The translations under genes were made by a program, and so were the position numbers. DNA of 64,000 nt from Loigolactobacillus iwatensis (GTDB lineage: Bacteria; Bacillota; Bacilli; Lactobacillales; Lactobacillaceae), in the NCBI RefSeq assembly GCF_003950295.1, contig NZ_RHNP01000001.1, forward strand, positions 124,001 to 188,000. Reading direction: 5' to 3'. Shown piece by piece: positions 27,751 through 35,316 of the stretch. Position 1 is the stretch's first letter. The number at the start of each line of letters is the position of its first letter. Under the pieces are notes generated by a model that was not told where the DNA came from, searched no databases, and saw only the letters and a list, made by a program, of their open reading frames with translations.

Positions 27751-28991
27751 TTCTGATCACCATCCTCCGTTGTTTGCGTTACTTCGGCCTGTGATTCAGT
27801 CTTACCTGCTTCTTTATCTGGGTTATCTTCTGTTTCTTTTGTTTGACCGCTATCGTTGGAATTACTCTTGTCGGCCTCGCCCCATAAAGCATCATAAACT
27901 ATATCCACTAAGGTAGCTCGCGTTACGATTCCGATTAATTTCCCGTCATCATCGATAACTGGAACATTTCGAAAACCACGTTTTAAAATCCGATCAACAG
28001 TATCGCGAATAACGGAATCCTTCCTAACATAAAAAACATTGCTATCCATGATATCGCCAATTCGTTTACCTGAGCCGTAGTAATGGTTCAAACGCTCAAT
28101 ACCAACAAAGCCAGTCAGTTTACCCTCGTTATTAGTCACCAACAAGGTATCAACACGTTTTGTATGCATTTCACCTAAGGCTTGCTTCAAAGTCTGATCT
28201 TCCCGTGCAGAAATGGCCTTTGTAGCCACTTGCCCAACCGTTGTGATACTTGGCCGTGCCTGAATTAAGCGATCTTGACCAATTAAGTCGGCAACAAATT
28301 TATTGGCGGGATGCCGCAAAATGTTGTCTGGTGTATCTACTTGAACTTGCTTACCATAAGACATGATCACAACCCTCGTTGCCAAACTCAATGCTTCATC
28401 CATATCGTGGGTTACAAAAATAAAGGTTTTACCGGATTTTTCCTGCAAATCCTTAACCAAATCCTGCAGTGATTCACGCGTAATCGGGTCTAAGGCACCA
28501 AATGGTTCATCCATTAAAATAATGTCCTGATCGGCCGCTAAAGCCCGTATAACACCAATCCGTTGTTGTTGTCCACCAGATAATTCAGAAGGATAACGAT
28601 CTAAAAATTCTTCGGGCAATTCAACTAGTTTAATCATCTCTTTAGCCCGTTCATTACGTTTTTCAACGGGCCATTTAAGTAATTTTGGAACTAACGTAAT
28701 GTTGTCCCGAATTGTCATATGGGGCATCAAACCAACGTTCTGAATAACATATCCAATTTTACGCCGTAATTTAACTGGATTCATTTGTGCAATATCTTCA
28801 CCATTAATTTTAATTGTGCCAGAAGATTGCTCTAGCATCCGGTTAATCATTCGCATCGTTGTTGTTTTACCTGAACCGGAAGTGCCAATAAAACAAATAA
28901 ACTCTCCTTTTTCGACCTCGAGATTGAAATCGTCAACGGCAGTTTTGCCACCCGGATAAACTTTGGTTAAGTGTTCCATTGATAGTAACAT
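27747..28991 (-). CDS. opuCA: Osmoprotectant ABC transporter ATPase OpuCA with tandem CBS domains
   Basis: OpuCA powers uptake of quaternary-ammonium osmolytes. The N-terminal ATPase has [12 protein letters not shown] (Walker A), [11 protein letters not shown] (signature) and [12 protein letters not shown] (Walker B). Two CBS domains follow: one around [19 protein letters not shown] and one around [21 protein letters not shown]. In Listeria and Staphylococcus the OpuCA CBS domains bind c-di-AMP, so osmotic gating by this nucleotide is likely here. An acidic, Thr/Glu-rich tail of about 45 residues ends the protein. I prefer the ATG at 28991 because [15 protein letters not shown] aligns with homologues; an ATG at 29027 is in frame but lacks a ribosome binding site. 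Confidence 0.93.
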   Translation of the reverse strand: MLLSMEHLTKVYPGGKTAVDDFNLEVEKGEFICFIGTSGSGKTTTMRMINRMLEQSSGTIKINGEDIAQMNPVKLRRKIGYVIQNVGLMPHMTIRDNITLVPKLLKWPVEKRNERAKEMIKLVELPEEFLDRYPSELSGGQQQRIGVIRALAADQDIILMDEPFGALDPITRESLQDLVKDLQEKSGKTFIFVTHDMDEALSLATRVVIMSYGKQVQVDTPDNILRHPANKFVADLIGQDRLIQARPSITTVGQVATKAISAREDQTLKQALGEMHTKRVDTLLVTNNEGKLTGFVGIERLNHYYGSGKRIGDIMDSNVFYVRKDSVIRDTVDRILKRGFRNVPVIDDDGKLIGIVTRATLVDIVYDALWGEADKSNSNDSGQTKETEDNPDKEAGKTESQAEVTQTTEDGDQK

Positions 28992-29212
28992 ACCTTTACC
29001 ATCGCCTTCGCTTAGAATTTGAATCATGTTTAAATGCTAACAATAGTAGACCCCTTATTGCAAAAGAATATGAGGATCACATGAGAATTAAACTATAAAA
29101 CAGCTTATTATCTAGCACGTGCCAAAATTATTTTTACAAAGATACTGCGCAAAATTGGCCTAAACGCGTCTAAAAAAGAGACCACTACTATTTCCCGCAA
29201 CAACTAGGAAGT

Positions 29213-29312
29213 GTTTGGAAAAATACACATGAGCCTGCTTTTTCAAACACATTTATCCAAAATTAGTCAGGTAACTGCTAGTAAGGGTGTTTTCCAAACA
29301 CGATCTAGATAA
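29213..29312. repeat. Fragment of family B-type repeat
   Basis: GTGTTTGGAAAAATACAC, the inverted GCCTGCTTTTTCAAACACAT and AAGGGTGTTTTCCAAACACGAT match the ends of family B. The same composite (GATCGTGTTTGAAAAATAC...CACCTGACTAATTTAGTG...CGTGTTTGAAAAAGCAG) appears inverted at 50095-50165. It looks like a decayed or partial copy, with no coding content. Confidence 0.55.
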
Positions 29313-29439
29313 AAAAAACAATACTCAGTAAATAGTCTACCACTATAATAAATTTATATAAGCTATTAACTATAATACCCATGACAATTTAATTCAAATG
29401 AAAATTTTTCTGTCACTTAATATTTTTTGTGCTAACTGG

Positions 29440-29467
29440 TTTACATTTGACCAATACTGACTATAAT
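29440..29467 (+). promoter_or_regulatory. Promoter of hsp20
   Basis: TTTACA (29440-29445) and a perfect TATAAT (29462-29467) are 16 bases apart. The start codon is about 100 bases downstream, leaving a ~95-nt leader. Confidence 0.7.
29447..29463 (-). promoter_or_regulatory. Candidate CtsR operator in the hsp20 promoter
   Basis: TTTGACC-AAT-ACTGACT on the plus strand is the complement of the CtsR heptad tandem GGTCAAA-NNN-GGTCAAA, with a perfect first heptad and a partial second one. It lies between -35 and -10, where a repressor would block RNA polymerase. No CIRCE element (TTAGCACTC-N9-GAGTGCTAA) is present. Confidence 0.5.
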
Positions 29468-29569
29468 AGAATTTGTAAGCTGATAAGGAAGTACAACAGC
29501 TTAAAGGTTGGTGCAAAACTTACATTTTGTGCCACGCATAATTAAATTTTGAAAAGGGGAGTCTTTTTT

Positions 29570-30016
29570 ATGGCAAATGATATGATGGATCGTCAGTATG
29601 ATTTAATGGATACAGGTGCAGATCGTTTCTTCGATCGTTTGGCACATAACTTCTTTGGCAATGCATTTTCATTTCCAAGTGAAGCTGCCAACGCTATGAA
29701 AACAGATATCACTGAAACTCCAGCGGCCTACGCAGTTACAATTGATTTACCAGGCTTAAAGAAAGAAAATATCAACATCGATTATGATCATGACATCTTA
29801 ACCGTAAGTGGCAAATTGGAACACGGCAAAAACGAGACTGATAAAGACGGTGCCATTATTCGCAGCGAACGTCAATATGGTCAATCTAGTCGCCAATACC
29901 GTTTACCAAATATTGATCAAAAGAAGATCACTGCAAACTACGATGGTGGTGTTTTAAAGATTAACTTACCAAAATCTAGTGATCAAAACAGCGAACACAA
30001 AATTGAAATTAATTAG
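29570..30016 (+). CDS. Small heat shock protein, Hsp20 family
   Basis: This 148-residue ATP-independent chaperone holds unfolding proteins during stress. The alpha-crystallin domain spans about residues 40-140, from MKTDITETPAAYAVTIDLPGLKKENI to the GGVLKINLPK motif, where the G-x-L strand is diagnostic. The N-terminal DRFFDRLAHNFFGNAF resembles other lactobacillar Hsp20 proteins. The ATG at 29570 is preceded by AAAAGGGGAG. It is a single-gene unit with its own promoter, candidate CtsR operator and terminator. Confidence 0.93.
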   Translation: MANDMMDRQYDLMDTGADRFFDRLAHNFFGNAFSFPSEAANAMKTDITETPAAYAVTIDLPGLKKENINIDYDHDILTVSGKLEHGKNETDKDGAIIRSERQYGQSSRQYRLPNIDQKKITANYDGGVLKINLPKSSDQNSEHKIEIN

Positions 30017-30066
30017 CATGAGTTTCAAAAAACGTTTAGGCTCTGAAAATTAATTAAAAATAAAAA

Positions 30067-30108
30067 TCGGTACGACGAAAATAGAAATTCCGTCGTACCA
30101 ATTTTTTT
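30067..30108 (+). terminator. Terminator of hsp20
   Basis: GGTACGACG pairs with CGTCGTACC around a loop, followed by seven T. The flanking A stretch may also let it act for the convergent aldo-keto reductase gene. Confidence 0.85.
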
Positions 30109-30119
30109 GTCTAAAACAG

Positions 30120-31112
30120 TTAAGCTTGTAAAATTCGTTCAATTTCAGCTAGTTCATCCGCCGAAAAATCCAAATGCTTTGCGGCAGCAAGATTAGCAGC
30201 CAAATGCTCTTCGCTGGTTGTGCCAATAATAACACTTGCAACTGTCTGATGCCTTAGTAACCACGCTAAGGCCATCTGTGGCAAGGTCTGATCCCGATTC
30301 TTAGCTAAATCATTTAGTGCGTTTAACTTTTTAACGACAACATCTTTTCCTTGGGCCAAAGTTGCCTGATTAGTTGGATGAATCGCAAAGTCATTCGGAA
30401 TACCATTTAGATAACGTTGACTAAGTAAACCCTCAGACAATGGCCCATAAGCTACTAAACCAGCGCCGTCCTTCTCAAGCTCCGTCAGCAAACCACTCGT
30501 TTCGGCCGTCCGGTTAAACAAATTATAGGAAGCCTGGTTAACCGTAAACGGCGTACCCATTTCCTTGAATAACTTAACCATCGTCGCAGTTTGTTTTGGA
30601 TCATAGTTAGATATTCCAATGTAAAGTGCTTTGCCTTCACGGACAACTTGATCAAGAGCTTGTGCTGTTTCTTGCATGTCCGTTTCAGGATCAACTCGGT
30701 GCGCGTAATAGATATCAACGTAATCCGTGCCTAAACGCTGTAAACTCGCGTCAATGCCTTGCAAAATTGCCTTACGGGACAACATTTCACCATATGGGCC
30801 AGCAAACATTTTGTAGCCCACCTTAGTTGCAATAACTAATTCGTGCCGGTAAGGTTTTAAATCAGATTGCAAAACACTGCCGAGTAATTCTTCCGCGGAG
30901 CCAAAATCCGGTGCGCCATAATGGTCAGCAACATCAAAGCTGAAGACCCCTGAATCAAAAGCCTTCAACAGTACCTTTTTACGATCTGCAATTGGGTCCG
31001 TACTACTATAATGATGCCAAAGCCCTAAAGTAATAATTGGTAATTGTAAACCAGTCCGCCCTACACGACGAGAAGGTAATTGTGTGTAGCGTTCATTATT
31101 TGCTAAATACAC
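30120..31112 (-). CDS. Aldo-keto reductase (YghZ/Gpr-like, AKR14 type)
   Basis: This 330-residue TIM-barrel NADPH-dependent reductase resembles E. coli YghZ (L-glyceraldehyde 3-phosphate reductase) along its whole length, for example LANNERYTQLPSRRVGRTGL and ALYIGISNY. The catalytic tetrad is visible: Asp and Tyr in FDVADHYG, Lys in ATKVGY and His in YYAHRVD. The cofactor-binding region is VASVIIGTTSEEHL. The frame is open for 69 codons further upstream, but the GTG at 31112 follows AAAGGGGA and gives the family N-terminus. The physiological substrate is probably a small aldehyde such as methylglyoxal or glyceraldehyde phosphate; this is inferred. A family B repeat separates it from the Spx-like gene. 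Confidence 0.9.
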   Translation of the reverse strand: MYLANNERYTQLPSRRVGRTGLQLPIITLGLWHHYSSTDPIADRKKVLLKAFDSGVFSFDVADHYGAPDFGSAEELLGSVLQSDLKPYRHELVIATKVGYKMFAGPYGEMLSRKAILQGIDASLQRLGTDYVDIYYAHRVDPETDMQETAQALDQVVREGKALYIGISNYDPKQTATMVKLFKEMGTPFTVNQASYNLFNRTAETSGLLTELEKDGAGLVAYGPLSEGLLSQRYLNGIPNDFAIHPTNQATLAQGKDVVVKKLNALNDLAKNRDQTLPQMALAWLLRHQTVASVIIGTTSEEHLAANLAAAKHLDFSADELAEIERILQA

Positions 31113-31273
31113 GTTATTTTCCCCTTTCAAGAAATCACTTACATTATTAATTCTAGAAAAAGAGATTGCTTTGGTCAAGCTATTCGGCCAATTTAGTGAA
31201 ATATTTAGCAATCTTACAATAGGAAAATATTTAGCGACTGCTTTTAGTAGTGTTTTTTTGACCAATTTAGTTA

Positions 31274-31494
31274 AACGTGCTTGGAAAAGCAGATTCCTGC
31301 GGTTAGCTACGATCGCCAAATCATCTGTTGCACAGATAATTTGTCAATCTAGGCTAATCCTCAGAGCCATGCTTCTTGCGGCATGTGCCTTGCCACAAGA
31401 ATGGCCATCGTTCGTAACATCAAGATTATTAGTGATTTAGGCTAATAATCCTCAATTGCGAAGTAGAATCTAACCGCTTTTTCAAGCACTCTCT
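31274..31494. repeat. Family B MITE-like repeat (B2)
   Basis: This 220-base copy has ends CGTGCTTGGAAAAGCAGATT and the inverted AAGAGAGTGCTTGAAAAAGC. Its interior matches the B1 complement closely (GGTTAGCTACGATCGCCAAATC, CCTCAGAGCCATGCTTCTTG and GCCACAAGAATGGCCATCG). Its right edge runs into the stop codon of the Spx-like gene at 31494. Confidence 0.7.
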
Positions 31495-31892
31495 TACATA
31501 CCGCTATTCAACAGTGCAACCATTCGATCAAAATGACGGCGTTCCCGCGGGATAAATGTCCGAATTGCGTCCGAATTGTAGCCAATGTTAACTTTTCGTT
31601 CACTTAATATAATTGGTCGTCTGAGTAATTCAGGTTCTTCATGAAGTCGTTGGAAAATTTGACTAGTTGTCATTTCGCCCATTTCACGTGCAAAGGCCGA
31701 ATAACCTTTATAACGTGTTGCTAAGATATCATCAATTCCGTTATCAACGTATTGCATGATTTGCTTAATTTCATTAACTGTCGGCGGTGCCTTCTTGATG
31801 TAACGTTTAACAAAGGGAATTTGCTGCTGTTCCAACCATTTTAGAGCCTTCCGGGATGATGTGCAGTTTGAGCTGTAGAATAATGTGATCAT
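31494..31892 (-). CDS. Spx/ArsC-family protein with a CxxS motif
   Basis: This 132-residue thioredoxin-fold protein of the Spx/MgsR/ArsC family begins MITLFYSSNCTSSRKALKWL. Spx proteins bind the alpha C-terminal domain of RNA polymerase and reprogram transcription under disulfide stress. Canonical SpxA has CxxC at residues 10-13, whereas here it is C10-T-S-S13, so the intramolecular disulfide switch cannot form. Such CxxS paralogues occur in lactobacilli and streptococci (SpxB/MgsR type or redox-insensitive forms). RRPIILSERKVNIGYNSDAIRTFIPR is the conserved substrate/partner region. The ribosome binding site is TAGGAGGAG. It may regulate independently of disulfide sensing. Confidence 0.88.
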   Translation of the reverse strand: MITLFYSSNCTSSRKALKWLEQQQIPFVKRYIKKAPPTVNEIKQIMQYVDNGIDDILATRYKGYSAFAREMGEMTTSQIFQRLHEEPELLRRPIILSERKVNIGYNSDAIRTFIPRERRHFDRMVALLNSGM

Positions 31893-32229
31893 AAGTTTAC
31901 TCCTCCTAAAATTTCTTTGTGTATTTTTAAACTTAGTGGCTTGTTTTGTCGATGAATTTAATATATCACCATAATCTTATGTAATCCATAACTTATACAG
32001 AATTTACCTTTTTTCTTCAATCTTATTTCACAATTAGAACTGATTGGAGCGGCCCACTTCTTATAAACCGCTATTTATTAGGATTTCTGTGCGGTACTAT
32101 TTTTAAGAATCACCTTTATCGTCATTTTTCTGACTAATTCAACATAAATATATTTAAAAAGGTACTGGCACCCGGCTGACGAAAACGATTTTAGTAGGCA
32201 GCAAAATTCAGGTGTTCTAAATAAAAAAA
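31893..32229. other. AT-rich intergenic stretch between the Spx-like gene and the PTS IIA terminator
   Basis: This region should hold the promoter of the Spx-like gene on the minus strand. I see no clear -35/-10 pair, no repeat copy and no credible small gene; the 62-codon frame here overlaps the terminator and has no ribosome binding site. Confidence 0.4.
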
Positions 32230-32290
32230 CGACATTTTTAATCATTAGGTGAGAAAACAAATTCATCTCAACTAATGATTAAAAATGTCG
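32222..32290 (-). terminator. Terminator of the PTS IIA gene
   Basis: On the minus strand CGACATTTTTAATCATTAG pairs with its complement CTAATGATTAAAAATGTCG across a short loop, followed by seven U. It is one of the longest stems in the window. Confidence 0.85.
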
Positions 32291-32302
32291 CTTACTTTAG
32301 GC

Positions 32303-32635
32303 TTACTTGGTCTCCGCTAAGCGCCGGTATAAATCAATAATTTCACTTGCTAAATCTCGATAAGTTGACACACTCATAATATGATCCTGCGCGTGCACCA
32401 GCAATAACGTCACTTGAATTTTCTGGCCGGCCGCTTCTTGGGATAACAAATGTGTTTGGATTTCATGGGCTGCTACTAATTTTTTATCGGCTTCTTCTAA
32501 TTTTGTTGTGGCGGCGGTAAATTGATTTTTTTTTGCATCTTCAATTGCTGCTAGAATGATCGCCTTAATTGTTGCCGCGTCATTAATTAATGCCATTACA
32601 CTCTCAATAACATCATTTTTCTTAGTCTCCATCAT
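32303..32635 (-). CDS. PTS lactose/cellobiose-family IIA component (orphan)
   Basis: This protein of about 110 residues forms the three-helix bundle of the Lac/Chb IIA family. The phosphorylated histidine lies in VTLLLVHAQDHIM, the family signature. It accepts phosphate from HPr and passes it to a IIB protein. No IIB, IIC or sugar hydrolase gene lies nearby, so this is an orphan that must serve a permease encoded elsewhere or act in regulation. The ATG at 32635 follows AAAGGTTGGGG. The long terminator downstream shows that it is transcribed alone. Confidence 0.9.
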   Translation of the reverse strand: MMETKKNDVIESVMALINDAATIKAIILAAIEDAKKNQFTAATTKLEEADKKLVAAHEIQTHLLSQEAAGQKIQVTLLLVHAQDHIMSVSTYRDLASEIIDLYRRLAETK

Positions 32636-32901
32636 TACAAACCCCAACCTTTTTTAGATAACTGCAACAGCAGTCAACGCTCCATATTCATTAATTAACA
32701 TAACCAGACAAAGTTAACCTGACAGGCTATTATACCACTCACCAAAATGAAGTGACCATTGTTGCTCAATCTATAATTGCAGTTAAAAAATTAATAACCA
32801 ATCCCACCATATAATAAAAATATCAGCGTAATCAAAAAACATAATTTCTATCGTCATTAAAAATTATGCCGTAAGTAATTATTAGTACTAACTGGACAAA
32901 C

Positions 32902-32992
32902 GAGGTTGGGACAAAATTATTGGCCCCTTACTATTTCCGAGCATTAATCTAGAACGTGCGCTAAAACCGACTTTGGTCCCACTCCGGTTCCA
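32902..32992. repeat. Family A repeat copy (A3)
   Basis: GAGGTTGGGACAAAATTATT, TTACTATTTCCGAGCATTAATC, TAGAACGTGCGC and GACTTTGGTCCCACTCCGG follow the family A order. It lies immediately downstream of the minus-strand histidine phosphatase gene. The rest of the 32636-32998 gap is AT-rich, with no feature that I can support. Confidence 0.65.
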
Positions 32993-32998
32993 ATTACA

Positions 32999-33613
32999 TT
33001 AGAAAAGGCGATTATAGTAAATTAACGCTAATTGTTTTGTTTGAGCGTCAGCTGTTATTTTGGTCACACTGGCATTGTCTGGTTCAAGAATTGCTAGTGG
33101 ATCGCTAGCTTGGACGGCGTTATAAGTAAAACTGCGGACAGTAAATCCATGCGTAACAATAATAAGTCGCTGGGTTGGATAGCGCGTCACCATTTCCGCC
33201 ATAAAGGCTGCCGTCCGCTGCTCAACCGCCGCAAACGTCTCACCATGGGCAAGAGCGGCGTAGCTAGGTAAAACATCTCCAGTAGCCAAAGAAAAAGTAG
33301 CTGGAAACTTTTTTTGCAAGGAGACGTTCGGCAAACCATCCCACTCACCATAGGAAATTTCCGTTAAGCGTTCATCATAACTCACCGGTAATTTAGCCGT
33401 GGCGTTTAAAATCGCCGTGGTTTGCTTAGTTCGTTCTAACGGACTACTAAGTAACCGATCGGCAAAACTAATATCGAAGTGTTCGTGCAGCCTCATTACT
33501 TGAGCTTTTCCCGTTTCGTTCAAATAAGTCGCCGGTGTATTTGTGGTGCCTTGCTTAACACCTTGTGTATTAGCAAGCGTTTGCCCGTGGCGAATAAAAT
33601 AAAATTCAGTCAA
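32999..33613 (-). CDS. Histidine phosphatase family protein (phosphoglycerate mutase-like)
   Basis: This 204-residue protein of the histidine phosphatase superfamily has the phosphorylated histidine in FYFIRHGQTLANTQG. The second catalytic histidine is in IVTHGFTVR and the acidic partner in EISYGEWDGL. Members hydrolyse small phosphoesters or act as cofactor-dependent mutases; the short length favours a phosphatase. I chose the TTG at 33613 because AGGAGG lies six bases upstream; the longer open frame to 33652 has no ribosome binding site. Substrate unknown. Confidence 0.88.
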   Translation of the reverse strand: MTEFYFIRHGQTLANTQGVKQGTTNTPATYLNETGKAQVMRLHEHFDISFADRLLSSPLERTKQTTAILNATAKLPVSYDERLTEISYGEWDGLPNVSLQKKFPATFSLATGDVLPSYAALAHGETFAAVEQRTAAFMAEMVTRYPTQRLIIVTHGFTVRSFTYNAVQASDPLAILEPDNASVTKITADAQTKQLALIYYNRLF

Positions 33614-33690
33614 GATGAACCTCCTATAAAAAGCGATCGTATCGTTTAACATTAGATTTCAATATACCACATAACGGCGGTTAAAAAGTC

Positions 33691-34704
33691 CTATTGGGCC
33701 AATAAATCAATAATCGCTGCTGGCTCAATACCTTTGAAGTAGTTTGCTAAATCTAACTTGGCAATCGCTTGGCTAATGTGTTGGCGATCGTAAATAACAC
33801 CGCTTAAAACGTCCGCAACGGCCTTAACATCTTCTGAACCAAAGAAATCACCGTAAAAGGTCACTTCGTTAATTCTACCCTGTTGAATTAGCAACCGTGC
33901 ATCAATTGTTCCCATCGTAAAATGTTGTCTTTTTTGTAATGTAAAGTCTGGTGATTCACCGTAAATCCAATTCCAATTACTATAAGTACTCGTGTAAATT
34001 TGATTAATTTGTTTTTGATCCGCGGCCGTAATTTGATATTCTTTTTCTTTTATTGCGGCTAAATTTGGCGCAGCAAATAATTGAAGCAACAACTTATCGC
34101 GAAATTCTTCAGTTGTTAAATCACGAAATTCTGGTGCTAAATAGGGTCGTAAATTAGTAACCCGACTACGAATTGACTTGATGCCCTTTGACGCAATTTT
34201 ATCGGCCGGTACATTCAACGCATGGGTGACAACGTCTAGATCAACATTTAACATTAAAGTCCCGTGGGAAAATATCTTGCCATTTTTAGTGTACATTGCA
34301 CTACCAGAGAATTTTTTCCCAGCAACTAAAATATCATTCCGCCCAGAGACCTCAATATCTTGCACCCCCATTTTTTGCAAGGCCGTTACAATTGGTTGCG
34401 TAAAAGTTTCAAAATCACCAAATTTTTCGTCGGCAGCGTCGACCACAAAACTAAAACAAAGATTCCCTAGATCATGGTAAACTGCACCGCCACCAGACAG
34501 TCGCCGCGTCACCACAATTTTATGTTCCGCAACGTATTTCTGGTTGATTTCCGCCATGGTATTTTGATTACGTCCAACAATAATTGACGGTCCTTCACTA
34601 TAAAAAAGTACCAATGGTTCTATAAAGCTTTTCTGATTCATTAAATACTGCTCAGTTGCCAAATTTTGGCGAATATCGTGGGACTTCATTAAAACATAAT
34701 ACAT
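33691..34704 (-). CDS. lplA: Lipoate-protein ligase LplA
   Basis: LplA activates scavenged lipoate with ATP and attaches it to lysines of lipoyl domains. The 337-residue protein has the catalytic-domain motifs VGRNQNTMAEINQKYV, RRLSGGGAVYHDLGNLCFSF and the lysine-containing GRNDILVAGKKFSGSAMY. It also has the C-terminal accessory domain. The ATG at 34704 follows AAAAGGTGATTCT. A likely substrate in this window is the lipoyl domain fused to the dihydrolipoamide dehydrogenase at 42893. Confidence 0.94.
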   Translation of the reverse strand: MYYVLMKSHDIRQNLATEQYLMNQKSFIEPLVLFYSEGPSIIVGRNQNTMAEINQKYVAEHKIVVTRRLSGGGAVYHDLGNLCFSFVVDAADEKFGDFETFTQPIVTALQKMGVQDIEVSGRNDILVAGKKFSGSAMYTKNGKIFSHGTLMLNVDLDVVTHALNVPADKIASKGIKSIRSRVTNLRPYLAPEFRDLTTEEFRDKLLLQLFAAPNLAAIKEKEYQITAADQKQINQIYTSTYSNWNWIYGESPDFTLQKRQHFTMGTIDARLLIQQGRINEVTFYGDFFGSEDVKAVADVLSGVIYDRQHISQAIAKLDLANYFKGIEPAAIIDLLAQ

Positions 34705-35316
34705 AGAATCACCTTTTCCCATAAAAGATAGCTACTTACAATAACTTACATTCAAACGACACAGCATTTTAGAAATCACACCCAAGTGAACTATAAAGTC
34801 ATTAAATAAATCATGTGGGCCTCAATCCTGATTGCATTTTTGCCTTCAAACGGTGTCAAAAATTAAATGACATCATAAAATAACGGTTAAAAAGTTGGCA
34901 TAAAAAATATCTATTTTTAATAAAATTTATTTAATATTTGACTTTTTTATTTATTTAATTATCGTTAATATAACATAATATATAAATTATAAGTAAGAGT
35001 TTATACCGCTTACAGGTGCTGCTAATTATTCAGGCCGAACAATATTGAAGCATTTAATGTTAATACTTAATTATAGTGCCCGCAAAGCTGACTTGACACG
35101 GTTTTATTAATTTAGTATAAGTAAGTTGTGATTAGATTCATATGCTAATTTGATGAGTTTATTTTAATGAAAGCTTCTAATGTGATTCATTTCTGCCGAA
35201 GCAAGTAAATTTAAGCCGCTTATTTCAAGTTTTCCGTCCATTATATAAACGACCCGTAATGAATAATATCTCATTAAACTGGAACTTGGGTAGATTAATA
35301 TTTGGAGGGATTTTTA
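34705..35316. other. Long AT-rich region upstream of the adhesin gene
   Basis: This 612-base gap holds the adhesin promoter at 35093-35121 and a ~190-nt leader that ends in the GGAGGG ribosome binding site. The stretch 34860-35000 is extremely AT-rich. I see no small gene and no family A or B copy. Confidence 0.5.
35093..35121 (+). promoter_or_regulatory. Promoter of the adhesin gene
   Basis: TTGACA (35093-35098) and TATAAG (35116-35121) are separated by 17 bases. This is a near-consensus sigma-A promoter with transcription expected near 35128. Confidence 0.75.

Noticed and set aside
32078-32266. 62-codon minus-strand frame between the Spx-like and PTS IIA genes
   Set aside because: It runs through the PTS IIA terminator hairpin, lacks a ribosome binding site and has no recognisable features.
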